Positions 43,732 through 51,468 of a stretch of DNA of 64,000 bases are shown one piece after another (positions within the stretch are counted from its first letter, which is position 1; the number at the start of each line of letters is the position of its first letter). The stretch lies in assembly GCA_000018565.1 (NCBI GenBank), contig CP000875.1, forward strand, positions 3,921,199 through 3,985,198. The letters are read 5' to 3'. This DNA comes from Herpetosiphon aurantiacus DSM 785 (GTDB taxonomy: Bacteria; Chloroflexota; Chloroflexia; Chloroflexales; Herpetosiphonaceae). Both the position numbers and the translations under genes were made by a program. Below the pieces are notes generated by a model that saw only the letters and a program-made list of their open reading frames with translations, was not told the origin of the DNA and searched no databases.

Positions 43732-44367
43732 CTAGCGCAAACGCATGGTTTGCGGCCACAATTGCAGCGCATTCGCAACAATCGCTTGGAGTTGATTGGT
43801 GCTGGCTCCCAAGCGTGCTTGCAACGACATGCCTTGTAGCACACAAATGAAAAATTGAGCTAATTCATCAGCGTTAGTCGTAGCTGGCAGCTCGCCTGTT
43901 TGCACGCCCAACTCTACCAATTCGTTGATTTTGCTCATACGTTGCTGGCAGCGATCCACAATTGCTTGCTCAATTTCATGCGAATCGTAAGTTGTGGCAA
44001 TGCTAGAAAGCACAAAACAGCCCGCTGGATAAGCCGCATCGCTGAAGGCCTCAGCAGCTCGTTGCAGCAGTTGGGCCAACATCGCTCGCGGCGAGCTTTG
44101 GTCGCTAGGCACGGCGTAAACGTAGGCTCCACGCGTCGCCAGATAATGGTCGATCGCTTCGAGAAAAAAGGCTTGCTTGCTACCAAAGGCCGCATACAAA
44201 CTAGGCGGATTAATTCCCAAACAGGTTGTCAGATCAGCCATCGAGAGCGTTTCGTAGCCATGCTGCCAAAATTGGCGCATCGCACACTCCAAGGCATTGG
44301 TTCGGTCAAATTCGCGTGGTCGGCCACGTCGTTGGTTATTGGCTAATGGAAGTTCTTGCGCAGACAT
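43732..44367 (-). CDS. TetR-family transcriptional regulator
   Basis: 211 residues. The N-terminal HTH (about 15-65) is RGRPREFDRTNALECAMRQF then SMADLTTCLGINPPSLYAAFGSK, a typical TetR/AcrR DNA-binding domain. The C-terminal ligand domain is helical, ending VLQGMSLQARLGAS. GAGGA sets the ATG at 44367; a GTG directly before is less likely. It is divergent from the peroxiredoxin-like gene with a 98-base spacer that holds that gene's promoter, so it probably represses it and itself. The ligand is unknown. Confidence 0.9.
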   Translation of the reverse strand: MSAQELPLANNQRRGRPREFDRTNALECAMRQFWQHGYETLSMADLTTCLGINPPSLYAAFGSKQAFFLEAIDHYLATRGAYVYAVPSDQSSPRAMLAQLLQRAAEAFSDAAYPAGCFVLSSIATTYDSHEIEQAIVDRCQQRMSKINELVELGVQTGELPATTNADELAQFFICVLQGMSLQARLGASTNQLQAIVANALQLWPQTMRLR

Positions 44368-44377
44368 CACAGTCCTC

Positions 44378-44406
44378 TTGCTTTCTTTGCTTAGGCCTAT
44401 TATACT
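44378..44406 (+). promoter_or_regulatory. Promoter of the peroxiredoxin-like gene
   Basis: TTGCTT (44378-44383) and TATACT (44401-44406) with a 17-base spacer lie in the TetR/peroxiredoxin-like divergent gap. AT-rich partial dyads just downstream (ATTATAC and GTAATAAT) could be the TetR operator. Confidence 0.55.
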
Positions 44407-44465
44407 ATTCTGTAATAATCACTACATAATTCATTATACCCAATCTATTAGCAAGGAGCAAGCCG

Positions 44466-45014
44466 ATGCCACGCTATCAAGCAGGCCAAACGATTAATCC
44501 CCGCAATTTGACCAGCATTGCCAATCAAGCGCTGAGCATTCCGCACCCGCAGCAATTGACTCACCTGCAATTTCGGCGCTTTGCAGGCTGCCCAATGTGC
44601 AATCTACATATTCGTGCCTTTATTCAGGGCCATGCGGCGCTAGCTAAGGCAGGTATTCAAGAAATTGCGGTATTTCACTCATCAAAAACTGCAATGTTGG
44701 CGAGCCATGCCGAGGCTCCATTTGCCCTAGTGGCCGACCCCTCCAAAAAACTCTACGCAGCCTTTGGAGTTGATAGCTCGATCTGGGCGGTGTTGCACCC
44801 TAAATCATGGCTGCCAATGCTGAAAGGGCTATTCAAGCATGGCGTGGGCATGCCCGAAAAAGGCCAGAACCCGCTGGGTTTACCCGCCGATTTTCTGATT
44901 GCCCCTGATGGTACGATTGTGGCTTGCAAATATGCGGTGTATGGCTACGATCAATGGTCGCTGAGCGAGGTCTTGCAACTAGCCCAGCAATATCAACAGC
45001 GCAGCGTGGGCTAA
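44466..45014 (+). CDS. Peroxiredoxin-like (AhpC/TSA-fold) protein
   Basis: 182 residues, cytoplasmic. The thioredoxin-fold core has LQFRRFAGCPMCNLHIRAF with a CxxC pair near residues 39-42, EIAVFHSSKTAM and GLPADFLIAPDGTIVACKYA. The family is annotated as AhpC/TSA-like; a role in peroxide or disulfide chemistry is likely but the peroxidatic Cys context differs from classical 2-Cys enzymes. AAGGAG precedes the ATG. Divergence from a TetR regulator suggests induction by a small molecule. A family C repeat begins directly after the stop. Confidence 0.82.
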   Translation: MPRYQAGQTINPRNLTSIANQALSIPHPQQLTHLQFRRFAGCPMCNLHIRAFIQGHAALAKAGIQEIAVFHSSKTAMLASHAEAPFALVADPSKKLYAAFGVDSSIWAVLHPKSWLPMLKGLFKHGVGMPEKGQNPLGLPADFLIAPDGTIVACKYAVYGYDQWSLSEVLQLAQQYQQRSVG

Positions 45015-45190
45015 TAGTTCCCTCACCCCCAACCCTATTTTCAAGGATAGGTTTTTATCGAGTTCCACTTCAAACTAACAATTCACTGGTTCATCGATGG
45101 ATGCTTGATGACTCCTAATTGCCCTTGAGGGGGTGCAGGGGGATTAAAGCCCTCTGCGTTTCCCGCCTTGAGGCGGGACGGAAGGGTGGT
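45015..45190. repeat. Degenerate family C repeat and GC-rich hairpins
   Basis: TTCCCTCACCCCCAACCCTA (family C) then TTTTCAAGGATAGGTTTTTA, which is shared in diverged form with 59720-59745. Further on, CCCGCCTTGAGGCGGG forms a 6-bp hairpin near 45161-45176. No ORF was seen in this stretch. Confidence 0.6.
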
Positions 45191-45263
45191 GATCGTTGAT
45201 GAATGCCGCTGTTCAATACTTGGTTAAAAACCTATTGGTTAAGGAACCAGCTAAAACAACCAA

Positions 45264-45293
45264 CCGCCCTTGATCTTAACCAATCAAGGGCGG
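45264..45293 (-). terminator. Intrinsic terminator of the sugar dehydrogenase gene
   Basis: An 11-bp perfect stem (CCGCCCTTGAT at 45264-45274, complement at 45283-45293) with an 8-base loop is followed on the minus strand by a T-rich run. It lies 18 bases past the stop codon. Confidence 0.82.
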
Positions 45294-45311
45294 CTGAAGC
45301 AACAATAATCG

Positions 45312-46688
45312 CTATTTGTTCAAGTAGGGTGAGCCAACCGCCAAATAGCTATAGCCGCGTTCGACCAACTCATTGTAGTCGGGAATCATGCGGCGACCAT
45401 CGATGATCAGGTATGGTGCTGGCACGGTGCTTTCAATGGTGCTCGAAAGTCCGCGGAATTCTTCCCAGTCGGTCGAGATAAACAGCATATCGCTGCCTTC
45501 GAGCGCTGCTTTGGCCGAAGGGTGGTAGCTAATGCGCTCGAACAAGTGGTTGTGTTCGGGGTTGAAAAAGCGCTTGGCTTCTTCTTCGGCCATTGGGTCG
45601 TAGGCGCGAATTTCCTTGACCCCACGGCCAAGCAAGCTTTCGACAACTTTCAAGGCTGAGGCATCGCGCATATCGTTGGTGCGTTGTTTGAAGGCCAAGC
45701 CCAACAATGCCACAACTTTATTGTTAAACTTCACGCCAGCTTCGGCCGCTGCCCGATCGATCAAATAGGTCTTTTGGTATTCGTTAATTTCATAGACCGA
45801 TTCGAGCAAATCGGTGCTTTGGTTGCGGCTCTTAAGTTGATAGATCAACGATTGAATGTCTTTGCCAAAGCACGAGCCACCAGCGCCGTTCGAGACGAAC
45901 GAACCCCATTTGCTAATGCGGGTATCGGCGGTTACGCCACGCTTGAGATCTTCCATGCGCACATTTGAGACCGATTCAGCCAAACGTCCGCCAACCCCGT
46001 TCCAGAATGAAATGTAGGTCAACAACAAGGTATTGGCGACATACTTAATCGATTCAGCAGTTTCAGGGGTGGTTTCGATAAAGGCAATTCGCACATGGTT
46101 GATAAATTGCGAGTAGATCCGGCGCAAAATCCGGAAATCTTCCTCGGTATCAGCCCCAACCACGACCCGATCAGGATGGCGCGATTTTTCAACCGCGTTG
46201 CCTTCGGGCAAAAATTCAGGGTTCGAGGCAATCCCCACGTTTGGCACATTATGGCTTTTGAGCACTTCCTCAAGTTGGCGGCCAGTGCCAACTGGCACTG
46301 TGCTCTTATTGATAATCACCACGCGGCGTTGATCAGCACGTTTAGCCAACAACTTCGCTAAATGATTGACAGCATCGAAATAGTAGCTCAAATTCGAGGA
46401 GCCATCGCGATTTGGCGGGGTTGGCAAACACAAGAAAAAGGCATCGACCCCTTCGATTACCGGCTCAAGATCATCAATGAAATGCAGAGAACGGTTGATA
46501 TTTTCTTGGATAATGCTGGCCAAGCCTGGCTCATTGACATATTTTTCAATTTCTTCGCGCTTGGCGGTTTTGTAAGCCGCAATCCGCTTCGTATCAATAT
46601 CATAGGCATAGACTTCATGACCATATTCTGAGCAGACCGCAGCGTGGGGCAATCCCACAAAGCCTGTTCCTGCAACGACGATCTTCAT
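45312..46688 (-). CDS. UDP-glucose 6-dehydrogenase family nucleotide-sugar dehydrogenase
   Basis: 458 residues from the ATG at 46688 (GAAGGAG 7 bases upstream). NAD-binding VVAGTGFVGLPHA opens the chain; ASNPEFLPEGNAVEKSRHPDR, ESIKYVANT (K215) and the catalytic Cys C273 in GAGGSCFGKD are present, so oxidation to the uronic acid is expected. The C-terminal UDP-binding domain contains LLGLAFKQRTNDMRDA. It may feed glucuronate-type precursors to the surface polysaccharide genes upstream. An ATG at 46733 would add 15 residues ahead of the family N-terminus. The exact sugar is not certain. Confidence 0.92.
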   Translation of the reverse strand: MKIVVAGTGFVGLPHAAVCSEYGHEVYAYDIDTKRIAAYKTAKREEIEKYVNEPGLASIIQENINRSLHFIDDLEPVIEGVDAFFLCLPTPPNRDGSSNLSYYFDAVNHLAKLLAKRADQRRVVIINKSTVPVGTGRQLEEVLKSHNVPNVGIASNPEFLPEGNAVEKSRHPDRVVVGADTEEDFRILRRIYSQFINHVRIAFIETTPETAESIKYVANTLLLTYISFWNGVGGRLAESVSNVRMEDLKRGVTADTRISKWGSFVSNGAGGSCFGKDIQSLIYQLKSRNQSTDLLESVYEINEYQKTYLIDRAAAEAGVKFNNKVVALLGLAFKQRTNDMRDASALKVVESLLGRGVKEIRAYDPMAEEEAKRFFNPEHNHLFERISYHPSAKAALEGSDMLFISTDWEEFRGLSSTIESTVPAPYLIIDGRRMIPDYNELVERGYSYLAVGSPYLNK

Positions 46689-46890
46689 GCAAGCTCCTTC
46701 GGTAGGCCACTTCGACGGTGGAAGCAACCTCAACCATTAATAACAAACGGCACCGTCCCATGTGAACCAGCGAACAATGACCAACATCCTCGTTGATGGT
46801 AGAGCGCCCTCGCCGCACCTGACAACCACAGCGGGTCATCAGCCATGAATTTATGCATCATAGCCAACATCAAGCATTTGTGCAACAGGA

Positions 46891-47526
46891 CTATTCGACC
46901 ATCCCAGCCTGACGCTGAAGGCGTAACGCCAAACGTTCGCGCAGCTCACTCAAACGGTGTTGATAGCTTGGCTCAGTGATTACATCAGTCCACATAATCA
47001 GGGCATCTTCGCCGTTATCGGTGTAGTAGCGCACCCGCGTGCCGCTTGGCTCGAAGCCATATTTCAAATAGAGCTTTTGCGCCGATTCATTTGAAATCCG
47101 CACTTCTAAGGTCAGGCGGGTTGCCCCCATATCGATACCTTGATCGATCAAGCCATTCAGCAGCAACTCGCCGAGGCCTTGGCCGCGCTGCGAGGGAGCC
47201 ACGGCAATCGTGGTGATATGGCCTTCATCGACCATCAACCACAAGCCAGCATAACCCACCAAGGGAAACGGGCTGACTGGCTGCGGCTTGGTAAACACCG
47301 ACGGCAGCAAGGTCTGGAGCAACGAGCGCCGTGGCACATACGGCATAATTGGCTCATCGGGCGGCAAGCTTGGGCTAGAACGCGCCACAATATAGCGGCT
47401 GGTCGCAGGCGAACTTAATTCACGACGATAGGTATTGGCCGACCATGGCGCTGAAAAACTTTGGCGCTCAATTTCTTGGACACGCGGAATATCATCCTCG
47501 TGCATAGCCTTTAGGAAGTAGTACAT
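46891..47526 (-). CDS. rimI: Ribosomal protein S18 alanine N-acetyltransferase-like GNAT
   Basis: 211 residues. The GNAT fold starts with the RimI-like YFLKAMHEDDIPRVQEIERQSF and PWSANTYRREL; the acetyl-CoA loop is AVAPSQRGQGLGELLLNGLI and LEVRISNESAQKLYLKYGF follows. An insertion of about 40 residues (about 52-90, Pro-rich, PPDEPIMPYVPRRSLLQ) makes it longer than RimI of about 150 residues. RimI acetylates S18; other protein N-terminal substrates are possible. AAGG lies before the ATG. The next gene on this strand begins 25 bases upstream, so they may be co-transcribed. Confidence 0.87.
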   Translation of the reverse strand: MYYFLKAMHEDDIPRVQEIERQSFSAPWSANTYRRELSSPATSRYIVARSSPSLPPDEPIMPYVPRRSLLQTLLPSVFTKPQPVSPFPLVGYAGLWLMVDEGHITTIAVAPSQRGQGLGELLLNGLIDQGIDMGATRLTLEVRISNESAQKLYLKYGFEPSGTRVRYYTDNGEDALIMWTDVITEPSYQHRLSELRERLALRLQRQAGMVE

Positions 47527-47551
47527 TGCAGCCTTCTATGCTGATGAATGC

Positions 47552-48364
47552 TTATTTGATCGGTTTAACTGATGCTGGGTCGAGAATCAATTGTGAGCCA
47601 TGACGACCTTCTAAGCCAAATTGCCCGCCCGTTTGGAAGGTGCCAGTTACTTCAACCAAGCCCCAAACAAAGCCATTACCAGGCCCGACGTTGAGTTGGC
47701 TCGAAAGATCAGGTGGAAATCCTTCCATCGAAATTGGCGTGCCCATTGGCTGCGGATTAACCCCACTTGCCACGTTGTCGCCGAGGGGCTTTTCGCTTTG
47801 CACCCCAGTTGTCAACAAACCAGAGCTGGCTTGAGTCCAATAATACATGCCACGGGTGGTCACAGTTTGGCCGTTGTAGGCCGAAGGATTTTTCTCGAGC
47901 TCATAGATTGAAACTTGGTTGGGCTGAGCTTCGGTTGGCGCTGGATACTCAACCCGCTCAACGCGCTCAATCGCTTCGGCAGATTGCACTACCAAACGGC
48001 TGGTAAAACTGCCATCTGGGCCAAACGCGCCAGTTTCAAATTTGCCCTTGACCCGCACCGCGCCATAAACACTATCGATTGGGCGATGCAAATTAGCGCT
48101 AGCCTCAGCCGGAAACTCATCAAGCCAGACGAGGCTATCAACGGGCTGAGCATCAGTACCATCGTTGCGGGTTGAAACCGCCTTGGCCAACACCGACAAC
48201 CCAGGATTACCTGGCTTCCAGAGGTACACGCCTTCGACCGTAATTTCTTGACCGTTATAATTTGCAGGATTGCTGGTAATATCGTAGATGGTCAGGCTGC
48301 TGCCGCAACCTGTCAGAAATACTAAGAGCAATAGACAACAACTTCGCCAGATGCCAGAGCGCAT
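47552..48364 (-). CDS. Lipoprotein with two tandem OB-like domains
   Basis: 270 residues. Lipobox LTGC gives a lipid-anchored Cys at about 20. Two halves repeat the pattern YDITSNPANYNGQEITVEGVY / YELEKNPSAYNGQTVTTRGMY (each reading into a Tyr-Trp), with a matching 'V(R/E)V(K/T)GxFxTG' segment near the end of each. The repeats resemble small OB-fold nucleic-acid- or ligand-binding modules found in exported proteins, but the function is unknown. GGAGG sets the start at 48364. A TATAAT box on the minus strand at 48400-48405 probably serves it. Confidence 0.78.
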   Translation of the reverse strand: MRSGIWRSCCLLLLVFLTGCGSSLTIYDITSNPANYNGQEITVEGVYLWKPGNPGLSVLAKAVSTRNDGTDAQPVDSLVWLDEFPAEASANLHRPIDSVYGAVRVKGKFETGAFGPDGSFTSRLVVQSAEAIERVERVEYPAPTEAQPNQVSIYELEKNPSAYNGQTVTTRGMYYWTQASSGLLTTGVQSEKPLGDNVASGVNPQPMGTPISMEGFPPDLSSQLNVGPGNGFVWGLVEVTGTFQTGGQFGLEGRHGSQLILDPASVKPIK

Positions 48365-48399
48365 CGCAACCTCCAACTATGATCATGGTTCGGCGTGCG

Positions 48400-48428
48400 A
48401 TTATAGCAGATCGTCTGGCTCGTTGCCA
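48400..48428 (-). promoter_or_regulatory. Promoter candidate for the OB-like lipoprotein
   Basis: On the minus strand, TATAAT (48405-48400) is preceded by a 17-base spacer and a poor -35 (TGGCAA). The -10 is a perfect consensus, which suggests real but possibly activator-assisted use. Confidence 0.4.
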
Positions 48429-48630
48429 TAATCTAAGCAAAATTAGATCATTATGCTACAATAGAACCATGGCCTTTCTAGCCTTTTCATGATTTATTGT
48501 CCCCTCACTCGCGTAGTGGGGTATTGCATACGCTGGGTACTCAACAGGAGAGTGGTTGCGATGTGTACCCTTCACCTTTCAGCATGCGCTCAAATATTGC
48601 CTGTTCGGAGGTATCCAGCAAGGAATATCT

Positions 48631-49320
48631 GTGTTTTTCACTATGACTACACCACATACAATTGCAATTGATGGCCCTGCAGCGTCGGGGAAAAGTACGC
48701 TCGGCAAGTTGTTAGCAGATCATTTTGGCTATATCTATTTTGATACGGGGGTGCTCTATCGCGCCTTGACCTATGTAGCCCTCGAACAAGCCGTTGATCT
48801 CGCTGATGCCGCCGCTCTCGCCAAACTCGCCCAAACCAGCAACTTCGAAGTGCTTCCGCCAACCATCGCCGATGGCCGTCAATACACAGTGTTGGCCAAT
48901 GGCGAGGATATTACTTGGCCATTACGCGCCGCCAATGTTGAACGCAATGTTTCGCAAGTCGCCGCTCAATCAGCAGTTCGCGAGGCACTTCGCGATATTC
49001 AACGCCAAATTGGCAAAGCTGGCCATGTCGTGATGGCTGGCCGGGATATTGGGGCAGTCATTCTGCCCGATGCCCAGTTGAAAATTTATCTTGATGCCTC
49101 GGTTGAGGAGCGTGCCCAACGCCGCGCCCAAGAACTCAACGCCCGTGGCCGCTCGATCAGCTACCGCGAGGTGCTTGACGACTTGACTCGGCGCGATGCC
49201 AAAGATGCCGCCAATACCTTCTTAGCCGCTGACGCGATTACCATCACTACCGATGGCCGCTCGCCCGAAGAGGTGTTTCAGGCAATTTTGGGGTTAATCG
49301 GGGTTGAAGCCCAAGCTTAA
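48631..49320 (+). CDS. cmk: Cytidylate kinase
   Basis: Phosphorylates CMP/dCMP with ATP. With GTG at 48631 (AAGGA 6 bases upstream) the product has 229 residues, the normal size. The P-loop is GPAASGKS (15-22), followed by YFDTGVLYRALTYVAL, the GRDIGAVILPDA segment and LNARGRSISYREVLDDLTRRDAKD. An upstream ATG at 48556 would add 25 extra residues with no family match, and the ATG at 48643 has no well-spaced ribosome binding site. A terminator follows and plsC begins 150 bases later. Confidence 0.94.
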   Translation: MFFTMTTPHTIAIDGPAASGKSTLGKLLADHFGYIYFDTGVLYRALTYVALEQAVDLADAAALAKLAQTSNFEVLPPTIADGRQYTVLANGEDITWPLRAANVERNVSQVAAQSAVREALRDIQRQIGKAGHVVMAGRDIGAVILPDAQLKIYLDASVEERAQRRAQELNARGRSISYREVLDDLTRRDAKDAANTFLAADAITITTDGRSPEEVFQAILGLIGVEAQA

Positions 49321-49328
49321 TTTCGGCA

Positions 49329-49366
49329 AACGACGGCGTGGAGATTGCTCCACGTCGTTTTTGTTT
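49329..49366 (+). terminator. Intrinsic terminator after cmk
   Basis: ACGACGGCGTGGAG pairs with CTCCACGTCGT (small bulge) around an ATTG loop and is followed by TTTTTG. Confidence 0.78.
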
Positions 49367-49472
49367 AAGCATTGTTACATTGGCTGGGAGCAACCACAAC
49401 TTTTGGCGCTTGACGATTGGCTCACAAACAAAATACTATAGCAATAGCAACGCTGATGTGGGAGGGTAATCG

Positions 49473-50132
49473 ATGAGCCGCTTTTATCGTTTTTATCATT
49501 ATCTCGCCAAAGTGCTCTTTTTTATCTTCACTCGCCGCGTGATTGTCCGAGGTAGCCAGCATATTCCCAAGCATGGCGCGGCAATTTTGGTTTCCAACCA
49601 CATTAGCTACTCCGATCCAGCCACGATTATTGGTTATGTCAAACGTCATGTCTATTTTATGACCAAAGCCGAGATGTTTGACGGTGGGTTTATGGATTGG
49701 GTGATTACGAGAGCCGGGGCATTTCCGGTTCGGCGTGGCGAGGCTGATCGCACGGCGTTTCGGCGGGCACTCCAATTGCTCAGCCAAGGCCAATGCATCG
49801 GCCTCTACCCTGAGGGCACACGCTCAACCACGCGAACCTTGCAACAAGCGCGGGCTGGCGTGGTGTTGCTGGCGAAACAAAGCGGTGCGCCGATTATTCC
49901 AATTGCAATCACTGGCATGGAGCGGGTGTTTTTGGGCAAATTTCCATGGTTTGGGCGGCCAACAGTTACGATTACGATCGGCGAACCACAAACCTTGGAA
50001 CAACTTGCTCAAAGCAACTTGCCAATCGCCCACCAACGCGATTATTTGGCTGAGCAAATTATGGCCCAAGTTGCAGCTCTATTACCGCAGGCCTATGGCG
50101 GCACGAATGTTAGCCAACTCAGCTATGAATAG
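49473..50132 (+). CDS. plsC: 1-acyl-sn-glycerol-3-phosphate acyltransferase
   Basis: 219 residues, peripheral or single-pass membrane enzyme that acylates lysophosphatidate in phospholipid synthesis. The HX4D catalytic motif is H43 and D48 in SNHISYSD; substrate motif YPEGTRS is at 112-118, and the VLLAKQSGAPIIPIAITG block follows. The length fits the family. GGGAGGG lies about 7 bases before the ATG. The PH-domain gene follows 11 bases after the stop, so both are likely in one operon. Confidence 0.93.
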   Translation: MSRFYRFYHYLAKVLFFIFTRRVIVRGSQHIPKHGAAILVSNHISYSDPATIIGYVKRHVYFMTKAEMFDGGFMDWVITRAGAFPVRRGEADRTAFRRALQLLSQGQCIGLYPEGTRSTTRTLQQARAGVVLLAKQSGAPIIPIAITGMERVFLGKFPWFGRPTVTITIGEPQTLEQLAQSNLPIAHQRDYLAEQIMAQVAALLPQAYGGTNVSQLSYE

Positions 50133-50143
50133 GATGGGATGTT

Positions 50144-51427
50144 ATGCCAACCAACGTGCCTCAACTCAGTTTTAATATCAATCTCCAAGCTGATGAACGG
50201 GTCAAGTTGATCGCCTATCGCCATTGGCTAATCTTGGCACGCAATCTGTCAATTTGGTTTACCTTTTGGTTTATTTGTACCGTGATTTTCTTGTGGCGGG
50301 TCTCGGTGGTTGGCGTTGATACCCTGAATACTGTGCTGTTTGGCGCTGGTACGATCTTTTTCGGGGCCATGATTTATAGCTATTTCGATTGGCGCAATGA
50401 TGCCTTGGTCGTTACCAATCAGCGGGTTATTTCGTATAACTCGCGTTTTTTGATCAGCGTGCAGCGCAATGAGCTGTATGTGCGCGAAATTGAAGATGTA
50501 AAAACCGTCACCGAGTCGGTGGTTTCACGCTATTTCGATTATGGCGAAATTGAAGTCCAAACTGCCAGCCGTTTGCGCAACATTGCCTTCGTGGGAATCG
50601 TCAATCCTACGTTGGTACGTGACACAATTCTCGAATTTGTTGCGCCGCTCAAAGAAGTTGAGCATGTTGAGCATATTCAGCAAATCGTCAGAGCCAAAGT
50701 GCTCAAACAAGGCACAATGCCAAGCTTGCCACCATTGAGCGATTTTATTCCACCAGAACAAACTGGCCGTACACTTTTGGGCATTATTCCGCCAAGCCCC
50801 GAGGTGCGCGGCAATTCGATTATTTGGCGCAAACATTGGCTTTTTCTCTTTGTCGAGGCAGCTAACCCAATTTTGCTGTTTCTAATTATCAATTTGTCGT
50901 GGTCACTGTTGCTCGGCTACGATTTTATTCGGTCTGGTGGCTCGTTAGTATTTTTGGCAATCCTCGATATCTTTTGTCTCGGCTGGCTGATTTACGAGGT
51001 GATTGATTGGCGCAACGATGAATATATTGTCACCCCAATCAACATTATTGATATTGAGCGCAAGCCCTTGGGCCGTGAAACCAAACGGGAAACAACCTGG
51101 GACAAAATTCAGAATGTTTCGCTGAATCAAGAAAATTTATGGGCACGCATTTTGAAATACGGCGATGTCGAGCTATTTACCGCAGGTCAAAACGAAAATT
51201 TCACCTTTCGCGGGGTAGCCGCACCCGATAGCGTGTTGGCAGTCATTTCGGATTATCGCGACCAATTTGAGCAGCGGGCGCGTGACCGTGAATTTGATAG
51301 CACCTTAATGCTGTTGCAACATTATCACCAACTACAACGCGATGAACTCCAAGTGCTGTTTGATGATCATCGCAGCCATATCGAAGCCAAATTGCCGCCA
51401 ACCGAGCGGTTGGAAACTGGAGTGTAA
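50144..51427 (+). CDS. Tandem bacterial PH-domain membrane protein
   Basis: 427 residues in two homologous halves, each with two membrane segments (about 28-75 and 235-285) followed by a bacterial PH-like (bPH2/DUF304) domain. The halves align at YFDWRNDALVVTNQRVI / VIDWRNDEYIVTPINII, and at the later FDYGEIEVQTA / LKYGDVELFTA. The C-terminal 70 residues are charged and helical. PH-like domains of this class bind lipids or protein partners; the specific role is unknown. GGGATG-type sequence precedes the ATG. It lies between plsC and an ABC-2 export operon. Confidence 0.85.
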   Translation: MPTNVPQLSFNINLQADERVKLIAYRHWLILARNLSIWFTFWFICTVIFLWRVSVVGVDTLNTVLFGAGTIFFGAMIYSYFDWRNDALVVTNQRVISYNSRFLISVQRNELYVREIEDVKTVTESVVSRYFDYGEIEVQTASRLRNIAFVGIVNPTLVRDTILEFVAPLKEVEHVEHIQQIVRAKVLKQGTMPSLPPLSDFIPPEQTGRTLLGIIPPSPEVRGNSIIWRKHWLFLFVEAANPILLFLIINLSWSLLLGYDFIRSGGSLVFLAILDIFCLGWLIYEVIDWRNDEYIVTPINIIDIERKPLGRETKRETTWDKIQNVSLNQENLWARILKYGDVELFTAGQNENFTFRGVAAPDSVLAVISDYRDQFEQRARDREFDSTLMLLQHYHQLQRDELQVLFDDHRSHIEAKLPPTERLETGV

Positions 51428-51468
51428 TCCTAATTGGGAGTCAGAATCTGTTGTGCGAAGGAGTTTTC

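Noticed and set aside
48556-48630. Earlier ATG start of cmk
   Set aside because: The extra 25 residues match nothing and the GTG at 48631 has a well-spaced ribosome binding site.
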